In this document: positions 34,580 through 42,455 of the stretch, piece by piece
How positions within the stretch are numbered: position 1 is the first letter of the stretch
Layout: every line of letters begins with the position of its first letter
NCBI GenBank assembly: GCA_944321875.1
Contig: CALUMX010000009.1
Span: 1 to 64,000, forward strand
DNA: 64,000 nt
From: an uncultured Muribaculaceae bacterium
Lineage (GTDB): Bacteria; Bacteroidota; Bacteroidia; Bacteroidales; Muribaculaceae
Reading direction: 5' to 3'
Notes under the pieces: model-generated
Database searches by the model: none
Seen by the model: only the letters and a program-made list of their open reading frames with translations
Told to the model about the DNA's origin: nothing
Made by a program: the position numbers and the translations under genes

Positions 34580-36091
34580 ATGAAGGCCGCGACCTGGAGA
34601 AAGCATCACAAATGGTTCGGACTGCTCCTGACGCTGTTCGTGCTGATGTTCTGCGTTTCCGGCATTGTGCTCAACCATCGTGAGGCCGTTTCGTCGGTCA
34701 ACGTGAGCCGTGCAATGCTCCCCGACAGCTACCGCTTCCGCAACTGGAACAACGGACTGTTCCGTTCTACGCTCGTGAGGAGCGGAACGGCGGAGGCTGA
34801 CAGCATCCTGATTTTCGGCAACAGCGGCATTTTCGCCACCAACGCTGCCGGTTCTCCCATTAAGGATTTTAATAAAGGACTTCCCTCCGGTGCCGATTTC
34901 CGGCAGATAAAGGGAATGACAACTACACCCGACGGCAGTCTGTTTGCCGCCGGGCAGTTCGGTCTTTACCGTCATGAAGGCGGCCGCTGGCATGAGTGTC
35001 CTTTGTCAGCGGGAGGGCATGAGCGGCTTTCCGACGTGGTGTCGCGGGGCGATACGCTCGTCGTGGTGGGACGCTCTTTCCTGTATGTATCCCTGCCTCC
35101 CTATGACGCTTTTCAACGGTATGAGGTGCCGCCGCCTCCCGGTTACGACGGGAAAGTGTCGCTCTTCCGCACCGTCTGGCTCCTTCACAGCGGCGAGTTG
35201 TTCGGTACGGTGGGCAAGCTGCTGGCCGATGCCGTGGCGCTTGTGCTGATTTTCCTGTGTCTGACGGGACTGGCTTGCTGGTGGATGCCCAAACGCTTGC
35301 GGCGGTTGAAAGAATTGGGACGTAAGGGGCTTGGCGCGCTGCGGTTCAGTCGGTTCTCTTTCCGCTGGCACGACCGTGTGGGGCGTTACGCTTTTGTGCT
35401 GCTGGTGTTTGTGGCTGTCACGGGATGGAGTTTGCGGCCGCCTCTGCTGATTCCTCTCGCTCTTACCGACGTGCCGGCACTGCCCGGTACGAAACTGGCC
35501 GGCAGCAATGCGTGGGACGACAAATTGCGCATGCTCCGTTTTGACGAGGCGGCGGGCGACTGGCTGCTGTCGACGTCCGACGGCATGTACGCGCTTCCGT
35601 CGCTAACGGCAGTGCCGCAGAAAGTAAGGAATGCGCCCCCGGTGAGCGTGATGGGAGTGAACGTGTTCCGTCAGGAGGCGGATGGCCGCTGGCTGGTCGG
35701 TTCGTTCAGCGGGCTTTATCGCTGGAACAGGCAAGACGGAGTGTCGACCGACTATTTTACGGGAGAACGGGCTGTCGAAGAGAGTGGTCCGCCCTTCGGG
35801 AAGAGAGCGGTCAGTGGATATAGCGGTGATTTCGGCCGTCCGATAGTTGTGGAATATACGACGGGAACCGACGGATTGCCGCAGCCGGAGTGGCTGTCGG
35901 AGTTGCCGATGTCGCTTTGGAATGTGGCACAGGAAGTACACACGGGGCGTATCTATACGTTCCTGGGAAGCATCGGCACGCTGTTGTTTATCTTCTTTGC
36001 CGGCGGAGCTGTTCTGTGGTGCATCATCACCGGCTACCGCATCCGGAGCCGGAAAAAGCGACAGAACCCTGTTGAAAACAAAAAACCGTAG
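34580..36091 (+). CDS. PepSY-associated transmembrane protein with propeller-like periplasmic repeats
   Basis: The 503-residue protein begins KHHKWFGLLLTLFVLMFCVSG followed by LNHRE, the PepSY_TM signature. It has four hydrophobic segments in total (about residues 15-35, 210-230, 265-285, 465-490). Periplasmic segments repeat a GMY/GLY motif: GSLFAAGQFGLYRHEGG, WLLSTSDGMYALPS and WLVGSFSGLYRWNRQDG, resembling short beta-propeller blades. PepSY_TM proteins are linked to redox or iron-siderophore reduction, but the target here is unknown. It ends the 32.0-36.1 kb run of membrane genes; the stop lies inside the terminator stem. Confidence 0.8.
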   Translation: MKAATWRKHHKWFGLLLTLFVLMFCVSGIVLNHREAVSSVNVSRAMLPDSYRFRNWNNGLFRSTLVRSGTAEADSILIFGNSGIFATNAAGSPIKDFNKGLPSGADFRQIKGMTTTPDGSLFAAGQFGLYRHEGGRWHECPLSAGGHERLSDVVSRGDTLVVVGRSFLYVSLPPYDAFQRYEVPPPPGYDGKVSLFRTVWLLHSGELFGTVGKLLADAVALVLIFLCLTGLACWWMPKRLRRLKELGRKGLGALRFSRFSFRWHDRVGRYAFVLLVFVAVTGWSLRPPLLIPLALTDVPALPGTKLAGSNAWDDKLRMLRFDEAAGDWLLSTSDGMYALPSLTAVPQKVRNAPPVSVMGVNVFRQEADGRWLVGSFSGLYRWNRQDGVSTDYFTGERAVEESGPPFGKRAVSGYSGDFGRPIVVEYTTGTDGLPQPEWLSELPMSLWNVAQEVHTGRIYTFLGSIGTLLFIFFAGGAVLWCIITGYRIRSRKKRQNPVENKKP

Positions 36092-36111
36092 CACGCGTGC
36101 TACGGTTTTTT
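36081..36111 (+). terminator. Terminator of the 32-36 kb operon
   Basis: A perfect 15-bp palindromic arm pair (AAAAACCGTAGCACG / CGTGCTACGGTTTTT) spans the stop codon and ends in a T-run. Confidence 0.9.
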
Positions 36112-36210
36112 GTCTTACTCCTAATATTTCCCAACAGAAGAGTAATCTATAAAATATAATAGTGAATGGTTATTTTCTGCTAAATTATACTTTATTCTGA
36201 TATTAGCCAA

Positions 36211-36239
36211 ATATTTGTGCCTGTTTTAGGCACAAATAT
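36211..36239. promoter_or_regulatory. Perfect palindrome with the AGGCACA motif
   Basis: ATATTTGTGCCT and AGGCACAAATAT pair perfectly (12 bp) around a GTTTT loop. It lies in the 36112-36297 gap between the PepSY and MATE genes, both of which end there. Its right arm carries the core of the tandem repeats at 866-945. With no T-tract it looks more like an operator or binding site than a terminator. Confidence 0.6.
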
Positions 36240-36297
36240 AAACGATATAAGTGCAATAAGCTGATAATTAGTAATGTAATTTTGCCAAATATAAGTA

Positions 36298-37614
36298 CTA
36301 ATCAAAGCGCTTCCACGCTTCTTTTCGCAGCATCCGGCGGTATATGAGGAGCTGAATGATGCCTCTGATGGCCAGATAGGTGATGAATGCGAGCCACAGT
36401 CGGTTGTTGGGGTCGGGAATGATTTGATGGACACCGAAGTAGAGGACAAAGAAAGAGGCGGAGGCAAGAAACACGGTGGTGAGCATCTGGCGGGAGGCTG
36501 TCATGCCGATGAAGATGCCGTCCCAGATGAAGGCGGCCATGCCTGCGACGGGTACGGCTGCCGACCACAGCCGGTAATGGGAGGCATGGTGCAATACGTC
36601 GGCATCGTCGGTAATAAGACCCATCACCTGGTTTCCGGCAAGTCCGTAGAGCAGGGTGAAAGCAAGCATCACGCCGCTACCCGACAGGAAAAGCGCCTTG
36701 ACGGTGTCGATCAGCCCCTTGCGGTTGCCCGCTCCGACGTGTTTCCCGGCGATGGCTTCTCCCGCATAGGCGAAACCGTCCATGAAGTAGGAGTAGAGCG
36801 TAAACATCTGCATGATGACGGCGTTGACGGCGAGCGTAGTCTTGCCGCTTCTTGCTCCCGCGGCCGTGAAGAAGAGCATGACGAGCATCATGCAGAGACT
36901 GCGCAGGAAGATGTCGGAATTGACGCTGAAAAACTTGCGCATATCGCGCAGGATGCCGTCCAGGTGAAAGGGAAGCGGAATGGAATACCGCCGCATGATG
37001 CGCAGGCAGAACGCGATATTAAGCAGAAATCCGGTCCATTGTGCGATGAGTGTGCCTGTGGGGATGCCGAGAAAGCGCATGTCGAGCAGAAACACGCAGG
37101 CAAGGCTGGCAACGATGTTGACAATGTTGACCGTGATGGACACAATCATGGGGTAGGTGGAGTTCTGCATGCCGATACACCAGCCCGAGAGGCTCATCGT
37201 GCCCAGCATGGCGGGCGCGCCCCAGACGCAGATGAAGAAATAGCTGCGAGCCAGTTCCGTCACTTCGGCATCGGGCGCGATGGCCGTGAGCAACACCCAT
37301 TGCAAGGGTTGCTGCAGCAGGATGATGGCGGTGCCGATGGCAAGGGCGAGTGCTGAGGCCCGGTAGAGCAGCCGTGCCGCTTCCTCGCGGTTGCCGGCGC
37401 CGAAGGCTTGTGCGGTCATGCCGCTGGTGCCCATGCGCAGGAATCCGAGATTCCAGTAGGTGAGATTGAACATCATGGCTCCCACTGCCACGGCTCCGAT
37501 GAAGGCAGTAGCACCGAGGTGACCTGCAATGGCAAGGTCCAGGAGGCCGAGCAGCGGCACGGCGATGTTGGAAATGATGGCGGGAACGGCTATTTTCAGG
37601 ATGTCCTTATACAT
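36298..37614 (-). CDS. MATE family efflux transporter (DinF-like branch)
   Basis: The 438-residue protein has about twelve transmembrane segments and DinF-branch features: an N-terminal KIAVPAIISNIAVPLLGLLD, TYWNLGFLRMGTSGMTAQAFGAGN in TM2-3, and DGFAYAGEAIAGKHVGAGN in the second half. The lineage differs from the NorM-like pump at 12000. The gene ends at 36298 next to the palindrome and starts just downstream, in its reading direction, of the tRNA-Glu/rpsT terminator. Confidence 0.92.
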   Translation of the reverse strand: MYKDILKIAVPAIISNIAVPLLGLLDLAIAGHLGATAFIGAVAVGAMMFNLTYWNLGFLRMGTSGMTAQAFGAGNREEAARLLYRASALALAIGTAIILLQQPLQWVLLTAIAPDAEVTELARSYFFICVWGAPAMLGTMSLSGWCIGMQNSTYPMIVSITVNIVNIVASLACVFLLDMRFLGIPTGTLIAQWTGFLLNIAFCLRIMRRYSIPLPFHLDGILRDMRKFFSVNSDIFLRSLCMMLVMLFFTAAGARSGKTTLAVNAVIMQMFTLYSYFMDGFAYAGEAIAGKHVGAGNRKGLIDTVKALFLSGSGVMLAFTLLYGLAGNQVMGLITDDADVLHHASHYRLWSAAVPVAGMAAFIWDGIFIGMTASRQMLTTVFLASASFFVLYFGVHQIIPDPNNRLWLAFITYLAIRGIIQLLIYRRMLRKEAWKRFD

Positions 37615-37639
37615 GGAAATGCTATTTAAGGAGGGATAA

Positions 37640-37676
37640 AACGAAAAAAGCTGATGTAATTTGCATTACATCAGCT
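37640..37676 (-). terminator. Terminator of the tRNA-Glu/rpsT unit
   Basis: AGCTGATGTAAT and ATTACATCAGCT form a perfect 12-bp stem with a TTGC loop, followed on the minus strand by TTTTTTCGTTTT. It is 4 bp past the downstream tRNA-Glu. Confidence 0.92.
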
Positions 37677-37680
37677 TTAG

Positions 37681-37752
37681 TAGCCCATAGGAGAATCGAA
37701 CTCCTCTTTCAAGAATGAAAATCTTGCGTCCTAACCGATAGACGAATGGGCC
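37681..37752 (-). tRNA. tRNA-Glu (TTC), copy 2
   Basis: On the minus strand the 72 bases fold as a cloverleaf: acceptor GGCCCAT/ATGGGCT, an anticodon stem CAAGA/TCTTG with loop TTTTCAT (anticodon TTC) and a T arm with GTTCGATTC. CCA is not encoded. It is identical in sequence to the copy at 38058 and lies 22 bp after rpsT. Confidence 0.97.
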
Positions 37753-37757
37753 ATTGA

Positions 37758-37776
37758 AATCGAGTCAGACTCGATT
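37758..37776 (-). other. Small hairpin between rpsT and tRNA-Glu
   Basis: AATCGAG and CTCGATT form a 7-bp stem with a TCTGA loop overlapping the end of the rpsT stop codon. It may protect the mRNA 3' end after tRNA processing; it lacks a T-tract. Confidence 0.55.
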
Positions 37777-38035
37777 ATGCTGCTTGAATTTTATTCAAGT
37801 GTTTAGCAAGCTTGCTCTTCAAGTTAGCAGCCTTGTTCTTAGAGATGACACTCTTACCAGCAAGACGGTCCAACATAGAGCTAACCTTGTTGTAAGCTTC
37901 AGTAGCTTCAGCCTTGTCAGTCATAGCACGGAGACGACGAACAGCGTTACGTGCAGTCTTTGCATAATAACGGTTGCGAAGACGACGGCTTTCCGTTTGA
38001 CGGATGCGTTTGATAGATGATTTATGATTTGCCAT
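37775..38035 (-). CDS. rpsT: 30S ribosomal protein S20
   Basis: The 86-residue protein is a clear S20: [20 protein letters not shown] at the start, then [16 protein letters not shown] and a basic C-terminal helix [20 protein letters not shown]. It binds 16S rRNA in the body of the small subunit. Uncommonly, it lies between two identical tRNA-Glu genes on the same strand (22 bp from each), apparently under one promoter and one terminator. Confidence 0.98.
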   Translation of the reverse strand: MANHKSSIKRIRQTESRRLRNRYYAKTARNAVRRLRAMTDKAEATEAYNKVSSMLDRLAGKSVISKNKAANLKSKLAKHLNKIQAA

Positions 38036-38057
38036 TATAAATAAATCTTTAAATTAG

Positions 38058-38129
38058 TAGCCCATAGGAGAATCGAACTCCTCTTTCAAGAATGAAAATC
38101 TTGCGTCCTAACCGATAGACGAATGGGCC
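38058..38129 (-). tRNA. tRNA-Glu (TTC), copy 1
   Basis: It has the same 72-base sequence as the copy at 37681 with anticodon TTC. It is the first gene of the tRNA-Glu/rpsT/tRNA-Glu unit; a -7 box lies just upstream. Confidence 0.97.
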
Positions 38130-38162
38130 AGCGTTTAGTTACTTCGTTTATCAAAGCGAGTG

Positions 38163-38170
38163 CAAAGTTA
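38163..38170 (-). promoter_or_regulatory. -7 box (TAACTTTG) of the tRNA-Glu/rpsT unit
   Basis: TAACTTTG on the minus strand stands 33 bp before the tRNA; a CTTG at 38191-38194, 20 bp upstream of it, may serve as a weak -33. The rest of the 38130-38408 gap shows no gene. Confidence 0.65.
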
Positions 38171-38408
38171 TGTGATAAATTTGAACCCTGCAAGTGTTTC
38201 TGAAAATAATTGCCTAATTTAAATGTTATTAACATTTTTCGTTTCTTTGTTTCCGGCTCTATCATAGTGCTTTACAGGAGGATTGGCAGACGATTGGAGG
38301 CTGTCTCTGTTTTTGGGGTATCCGTGTGGCTTTCGGTTGCTTTCGGTGCTTGTGGCTGGCTGTTTTCCCTTCAGGAGGCAGTAACGGCATCGGTTTGCTG
38401 ATTTCTCT

Positions 38409-38637
38409 ATTTTTATAGATAAATCTATTGTTTTTTAGTAGAATATTTCTTAATTTTACAAACGTCTAATATCATATATTCGAATTGAATATGCGATTAA
38501 ATGTATTAGAGGGAACGGTTGGGTGCATTTTCCCAAAGAATGCCTGACTAACAGTTGAACTGCTCTCAAGGAGTTTATCCTTATTTTTCCTATTATTATG
38601 AAGTACACTTTTTGATTTACCTAAAAACGAACAACGT
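38409..38637 (+). promoter_or_regulatory. Conserved leader, copy 2, of the paralogous lipoprotein gene
   Basis: This is the counterpart of 13711-13980: ATTTTTATAGAT, TTG at 38428-38430 and TAATTTTA at 38451-38458 (20 bp apart), the block AAGGAGTTTATCCTTA, and TTTACCTAAAAAC just before the gene. An ATG at 38599 opens a six-codon frame closed by TGA, unlike copy 1 where the frame stays open. Confidence 0.65.
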
Positions 38638-39063
38638 ATGAAAAAAACATTTTTGTGGCTGATATTGCCGGTTATGTTGTTCGTTTGCTTTCCCAGCTGC
38701 GACAATGGGCCGGAAGATGGTGCTGTCCCTTTGAAATGGGAGGCGGCTACTGGCATTCAATTTGGTGTGTGGGATGCAAAGGTTGATGTTCCTGCAGAAG
38801 GAGCTTCGTACTCGCTGGTTTGTTCCAATGCGTCGGAAACAGGCATTGGCCTCAGCGAGGTGCGGGTAGACGAACAACTTGTTGATATTGTTGATTACAC
38901 ATTGGCAGAGGGTGAATGGGGTAAAATCGTATGTGAGGGTAAGAATGTGACTGTCACGATAGCCCCTAACACGACCGATAAGGAGCGCGTTATCAGCGCG
39001 ATACCCTCACAGGTTGGTTACTTCTATTATTTGATTTTTACACAGCAGCCTGCCGCAAAGTAG
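38638..39063 (+). CDS. Small lipoprotein, paralogue of 13981
   Basis: The 141-residue protein has a lipoprotein signal (MKKTFLWLILP.., lipobox CFPSC) and an all-beta mature part closely matching the 13981 product: VDVPAEGASYSLVCSNASE, EGEWGKIVCEGKNVTVTIAP, then an R-containing penultimate strand and a last strand ending IFTQQP. The pair diverges mainly in a loop of about ten residues. The fold looks BACON/Ig-like. It lies about 500 bp from tRNA-Glu copy 1. Function unknown. Confidence 0.78.
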   Translation: MKKTFLWLILPVMLFVCFPSCDNGPEDGAVPLKWEAATGIQFGVWDAKVDVPAEGASYSLVCSNASETGIGLSEVRVDEQLVDIVDYTLAEGEWGKIVCEGKNVTVTIAPNTTDKERVISAIPSQVGYFYYLIFTQQPAAK

Positions 39064-39109
39064 ATTCAAATAAACAAACTGCCCATATTGACTTTGCGGC
39101 AGTATAGGG

Positions 39110-39158
39110 AACTGCACTCCTGAAAGTTGATGAAAACTTTGGGAGTGCAGTTTGCTTT
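39110..39158 (+). terminator. Terminator of the lipoprotein gene
   Basis: AACTGCACTCC and GGAGTGCAGTT form the outer stem and AAAGTT/AACTTT an inner stem, followed by TGCTTTT. Confidence 0.85.
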
Positions 39159-39192
39159 TGGGGTTGGGTGAGTTGGTCGTATGGTTTGGGCA

Positions 39193-39350
39193 ATTGTGTG
39201 GAATAATGACGGCGCGCTGTATCGTTTTGTAGGGATGTGTTTCAGAGTGCTCGGTGTGAATAAAGTGTTGGGAAATAGGTTGTTATACGCGAATTTGCTT
39301 CGGTCTTTCGGGGAGGCGGACGCACCGGGGGTACGTCCCTACGCTCGGGG
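39193..39350. repeat. REP-like inverted-arm element, copy 3 (degenerate left arm)
   Basis: The right arm at 39317-39350 (GGACGCACCGGGGGTACGTC then CCTACGCTCGGGG) is intact and gives the uninterrupted form of the site split by the MITE in copy 1. The left side (ATTGTGTGGAATAA, TTTTGTAGGGATGTG) is only partly recognisable. Confidence 0.65.
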
Positions 39351-39358
39351 AAGACACT

Positions 39359-39427
39359 GCGGCTCGGCAAAGCCAAACTTGAAAACTTCGTTTTCGTTTG
39401 TCTCTGCGCTCGCCTTGCACTACTTTG
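39359..39427 (+). repeat. Hairpin-promoter module, copy C1 (GAAAAC variant)
   Basis: This copy has GGCTCGGCAAAGCC, GAAAAC-TTC-GTTTTC hairpin arms, CTCTGCGCTCGCCTTGCAC and ends CTACTTTG, an imperfect -7. The hairpin resembles copy E at 22967, while the GC-rich part matches copies A-C2. It is joined head to tail with C2 through GGATAAGATAGG, the same joint as B1/B2. Confidence 0.75.
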
Positions 39428-39438
39428 GATAAGATAGG

Positions 39439-39502
39439 CTGCGGCTCGGCATAAAAAATCAAGCAAGCTTGTTTTTTCTGCGCTCGCCTTGCACTATCTT
39501 TG
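39439..39502 (+). repeat. Hairpin-promoter module, copy C2 (upstream of recO)
   Basis: GGCTCGGCAT, the CAAGCAAGCTTG hairpin with A/T runs, CTGCGCTCGCCTTGCAC and TATCTTTG at 39495-39502. The recO ATG is 5 bases after the last G. Confidence 0.88.
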
Positions 39503-39506
39503 TAAT

Positions 39507-40232
39507 ATGTATGAAAGGGTGAAAGGTGTGGTGCTCCACACGATAAAGTATAACGATAAGAATGCGGTCGTGAAGGTGTATACCGACACGCATGGCATCA
39601 TTCCGTTTCTGCTGCCGCAGGGTAGCGGCAAGGTGGCCCGTATGCGCAGGGCGCTGTTTCAGCCGCTGTCGATTGTGGAGATAGAGACGGATATTGTGCC
39701 GCACCGCGACATTTACCGTATCCTTCAGGTGCATTGCCTGCAGCCTCTCGCCAATCTCCACACTGACCCTGTGAAGAATGCGGTGGCGCTGTTCGTGACG
39801 GAGCTGCTCTCCCACGTTATTGTGGAGCAGGAGGAGAATGCGCCGCTGTTCTCCTATGTGTCGAGTTCGGTGGCTCTTCTCGACCGGATAGAGCGGGGTG
39901 TGGCTAATTTCCATCTTTGTTTCCTCTATAATCTCGGGTTGTTTATCGGCATTGAGCCGGATGTGGCAACCTATGAGGAGGGGCGTATTTTCGACATGAT
40001 GAACGGTGTCTTTATCGACGGATTGCCCTTGCACGGTCACTTCCTGAGCCGGGAGGAGTCGGCGGTGCTCTACCGCTTGTCGCGTATCAACTATGAAAAT
40101 ATGCACCTTTACCGCTTCAACCGCCAGCAGCGCATGCGTCTGCTTGAACTGATGCTCGACTATTACAGACTGCACAGTTCTGCCATCGGAGAGCTGCGTT
40201 CGCCGGCCATCCTCAGCGCATTGTTTGAATAA
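39507..40232 (+). CDS. recO: DNA repair protein RecO
   Basis: The 241-residue protein has an OB-fold N-terminus (VKGVVLHTIKYNDKNAVVKV, FLLPQGSGKVARMRRALFQP) and an all-helical C-terminal half (NAVALFVTELLSHVI, LCFLYNLGLFIGIEPD), matching Bacteroidota RecO; a zinc-cysteine cluster is absent, as in many RecO proteins. It loads RecA on SSB-coated DNA with RecR in RecFOR repair. I chose the ATG at 39507 because it aligns with family N-termini; only four bases separate it from the -7 box, so the message is probably leaderless. It is convergent with pfkA. Confidence 0.9.
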   Translation: MYERVKGVVLHTIKYNDKNAVVKVYTDTHGIIPFLLPQGSGKVARMRRALFQPLSIVEIETDIVPHRDIYRILQVHCLQPLANLHTDPVKNAVALFVTELLSHVIVEQEENAPLFSYVSSSVALLDRIERGVANFHLCFLYNLGLFIGIEPDVATYEEGRIFDMMNGVFIDGLPLHGHFLSREESAVLYRLSRINYENMHLYRFNRQQRMRLLELMLDYYRLHSSAIGELRSPAILSALFE

Positions 40233-40253
40233 ACTGATTGAGAATAAAAAACG

Positions 40254-40292
40254 GAAGGACCGTGAATGCCACGCCGGGCATCACGGTCCTTC
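40254..40292. terminator. Bidirectional terminator between recO and pfkA
   Basis: GAAGGACCGTGAATGCC and GGCATCACGGTCCTTC form a long hairpin with one bulge, between converging genes. Confidence 0.8.
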
Positions 40293-40315
40293 TGTCGTTT
40301 ATCGTGGGTCGGCTC

Positions 40316-41293
40316 TTAGATGGAGAGTCGGCGAAGTGTCTCAAGCAAGTCGCGGTTGATAGGCTTGTCCTTCTTGATAGCCTTGGTGAACGGTACATAG
40401 ACGATTTCGTCGTTGGCCACACCAATCATGACGTTGCGCTGGTCTTCGAGCAGGGCGTCGATGGCAGCCGCACCCATGCGTGAAGCGAGGATACGGTCGT
40501 GGGCTGTCGGTGAGCCGCCTCGCTGCAAGTGACCGAGGATGGAAACGCGCACCTCATATTGCGGATATTCCTTCTTTACGCGTTCTGCAAGTGCCATTGC
40601 ACCACCGGTAATCGGGCTTTCTGCCACGAGGACGATGGATGAGTTCTTGCTCTTGCGGAAACCGTTGTTGATAAGTTCTTCCAACTGGTCGACCTCTGTG
40701 GAGATTTCCGGGATGATGGCAGCCTCCGCACCGGCGGCGATGGCGCCGTTGAGGGCGAGGAATCCGGCGTCGCGTCCCATTACCTCGATGAAGAACAGAC
40801 GCTCGTGGGAAGTGGCTGTGTCACGGATTTTATCGACGCATTCCATGATGGTGTTCAGCGCCGTGTCGTAACCGATAGTCGTATCGGTGCCGTAAAGGTC
40901 GTTGTCGATGGTGCCGGGGAGGCCAACGATAGGAATGTTGAACTCACTGGCGAAGATGCGGGCACCTGTCAGAGAGCCGTCGCCGCCGATTACGACGAGG
41001 GCGTCGATGCCTTCCTTCTGCATATTTTCATAGGCCGTCTTTCGTCCTTCCGGAGTCTTGAATTCGGCACAGCGGGCAGTCTTGAGGATGGTACCGCCCA
41101 TTTGAACGATGTTGGATACGTTCTGCGTGCGGAATTCCACAATTTCGCCGGTTACCAGACCACGGTATCCTCTGTAGATACCTTTTACTTTGATGCCGTT
41201 GAAGATGGCCGAACGAGTGACGGCGCGGATGGCAGCATTCATGCCCGGAGCATCACCGCCGGAAGTCAGAATACCAATGCATTTAATTGACAT
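40316..41293 (-). CDS. pfkA: ATP-dependent 6-phosphofructokinase
   Basis: The 325-residue protein is a bacterial PfkA of usual length: [20 protein letters not shown], the ATP-site [12 protein letters not shown], the catalytic [14 protein letters not shown], and the substrate-binding [12 protein letters not shown] and [16 protein letters not shown]. It phosphorylates fructose 6-phosphate in glycolysis. It is a single gene with an AT-rich 210-bp upstream region shared with the divergent ABC exporter. Confidence 0.97.
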   Translation of the reverse strand: MSIKCIGILTSGGDAPGMNAAIRAVTRSAIFNGIKVKGIYRGYRGLVTGEIVEFRTQNVSNIVQMGGTILKTARCAEFKTPEGRKTAYENMQKEGIDALVVIGGDGSLTGARIFASEFNIPIVGLPGTIDNDLYGTDTTIGYDTALNTIMECVDKIRDTATSHERLFFIEVMGRDAGFLALNGAIAAGAEAAIIPEISTEVDQLEELINNGFRKSKNSSIVLVAESPITGGAMALAERVKKEYPQYEVRVSILGHLQRGGSPTAHDRILASRMGAAAIDALLEDQRNVMIGVANDEIVYVPFTKAIKKDKPINRDLLETLRRLSI

Positions 41294-41448
41294 ATCTCAA
41301 TGTTATTAAGTTGGCTTATATAACGTATTATTGGAAGCTGTTTAAATATTAAACCTGTTACGAATATAATTTAAACGGCTTCTTATAAACATAAGTACAC
41401 GCAAAAATACAAATTTTTTTCAAAGTGCCAATTGTCTTGAATTTATTA

Positions 41449-41480
41449 TTTGGGTGGAATTTGCAATATTAATATCTTTG
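41449..41480 (+). promoter_or_regulatory. Consensus promoter (TTTG-N20-TATCTTTG) of the ABC exporter
   Basis: TTTG at 41449-41452 and TATCTTTG at 41473-41480 are 20 bp apart; the first gene starts 24 bp downstream. Confidence 0.8.
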
Positions 41481-41504
41481 TAGTATAAACAATGAATAAA
41501 CAGT

Positions 41505-42431
41505 ATGTCGAACAATTGTCTTGAAGTACGAAGCATCGTCAAGCGTTTTGCCGGTCATGTGGCGATTGACGGAGTGAGTTTTACTGTTCAACCCGGCCGG
41601 ATTTTCGGGTTGCTCGGACCTAACGGAGCCGGAAAAACGACGACTATCCGCATTGTCAACCGCATCCTGATGCCGGATGAGGGCGAGGTGCTTTTGGGTG
41701 ACCGTCCGATGACGGATGCCGACCTGGCACGGGTGGGCTATCTGCCGGAGGAGCGAGGCCTCTACAAGAAGATGAAGGTGGGCGAGCAGGCTGTCTATCT
41801 GGCACGGCTGAAGGGCTTGAGCCGTGACGAGGCGGAGAAGCGGTTGCGCCGGTGGTTCGACAAGTTTGAGATTGGCGGCTGGTGGAACCGCAAGGTGGAG
41901 GAGCTGTCGAAGGGTATGCAGCAGAAGGTGCAGTTTATCGCTACCGTACTCCATGAGCCGGAGTTGGTTATCCTCGACGAGCCGTTCTCCGGGTTTGACC
42001 CCGTCAATGCCGAGTTGCTGAAGAAAGAGGTGCTCGAGCTGAAGGAAAAAGGCTGTACGATTATGTTCTCTTCCCATAACATGAATTCCGTTGAGGAGAT
42101 TTGCGACGACATCGCGTTAATCAACAAGTCGAAGGTGGTGCTTTCGGGCGAGGTTGACGAGGTGCGCGCCCGCTACCGTACGGGATATTATCAGCTGGTG
42201 GCTGCCGCCGACCGGCTGTTGCCGGAGATGCCTGAGCTGTTCCGCATCCGTAAAATGGAGGCGAAAAGGAGCGAGATGTGCTATCTGCTGGAGGCGGAAA
42301 ACCCTGCGATGTCCAACTCCGACCTGCTCCGGCACATTGTCGACAAGGTGGAGGTGCGGTCGTTTGCCGAGCAGTTGCCGTCGATGCACGACATCTTTTT
42401 GAAAGAAGTAGGAGGAATAACTGAGGAATAA
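41505..42431 (+). CDS. ABC transporter ATP-binding protein (NatA-like)
   Basis: The 308-residue protein has one ABC domain: Walker A GLLGPNGAGKTTTIR, signature LSKGMQQKVQFIATVLHEP, Walker B LVILDEPFSGFDPVN, and the switch histidine in FSSHNMNSVEEICDD, followed by a C-terminal DUF4162-like extension of about 80 residues. This layout is typical of the NatAB and drug/lantibiotic export group. It pairs with the permease 24 bp downstream. Confidence 0.93.
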   Translation: MSNNCLEVRSIVKRFAGHVAIDGVSFTVQPGRIFGLLGPNGAGKTTTIRIVNRILMPDEGEVLLGDRPMTDADLARVGYLPEERGLYKKMKVGEQAVYLARLKGLSRDEAEKRLRRWFDKFEIGGWWNRKVEELSKGMQQKVQFIATVLHEPELVILDEPFSGFDPVNAELLKKEVLELKEKGCTIMFSSHNMNSVEEICDDIALINKSKVVLSGEVDEVRARYRTGYYQLVAAADRLLPEMPELFRIRKMEAKRSEMCYLLEAENPAMSNSDLLRHIVDKVEVRSFAEQLPSMHDIFLKEVGGITEE

Positions 42432-42455
42432 TACGATAAAAAAGTCTGTTAATCA

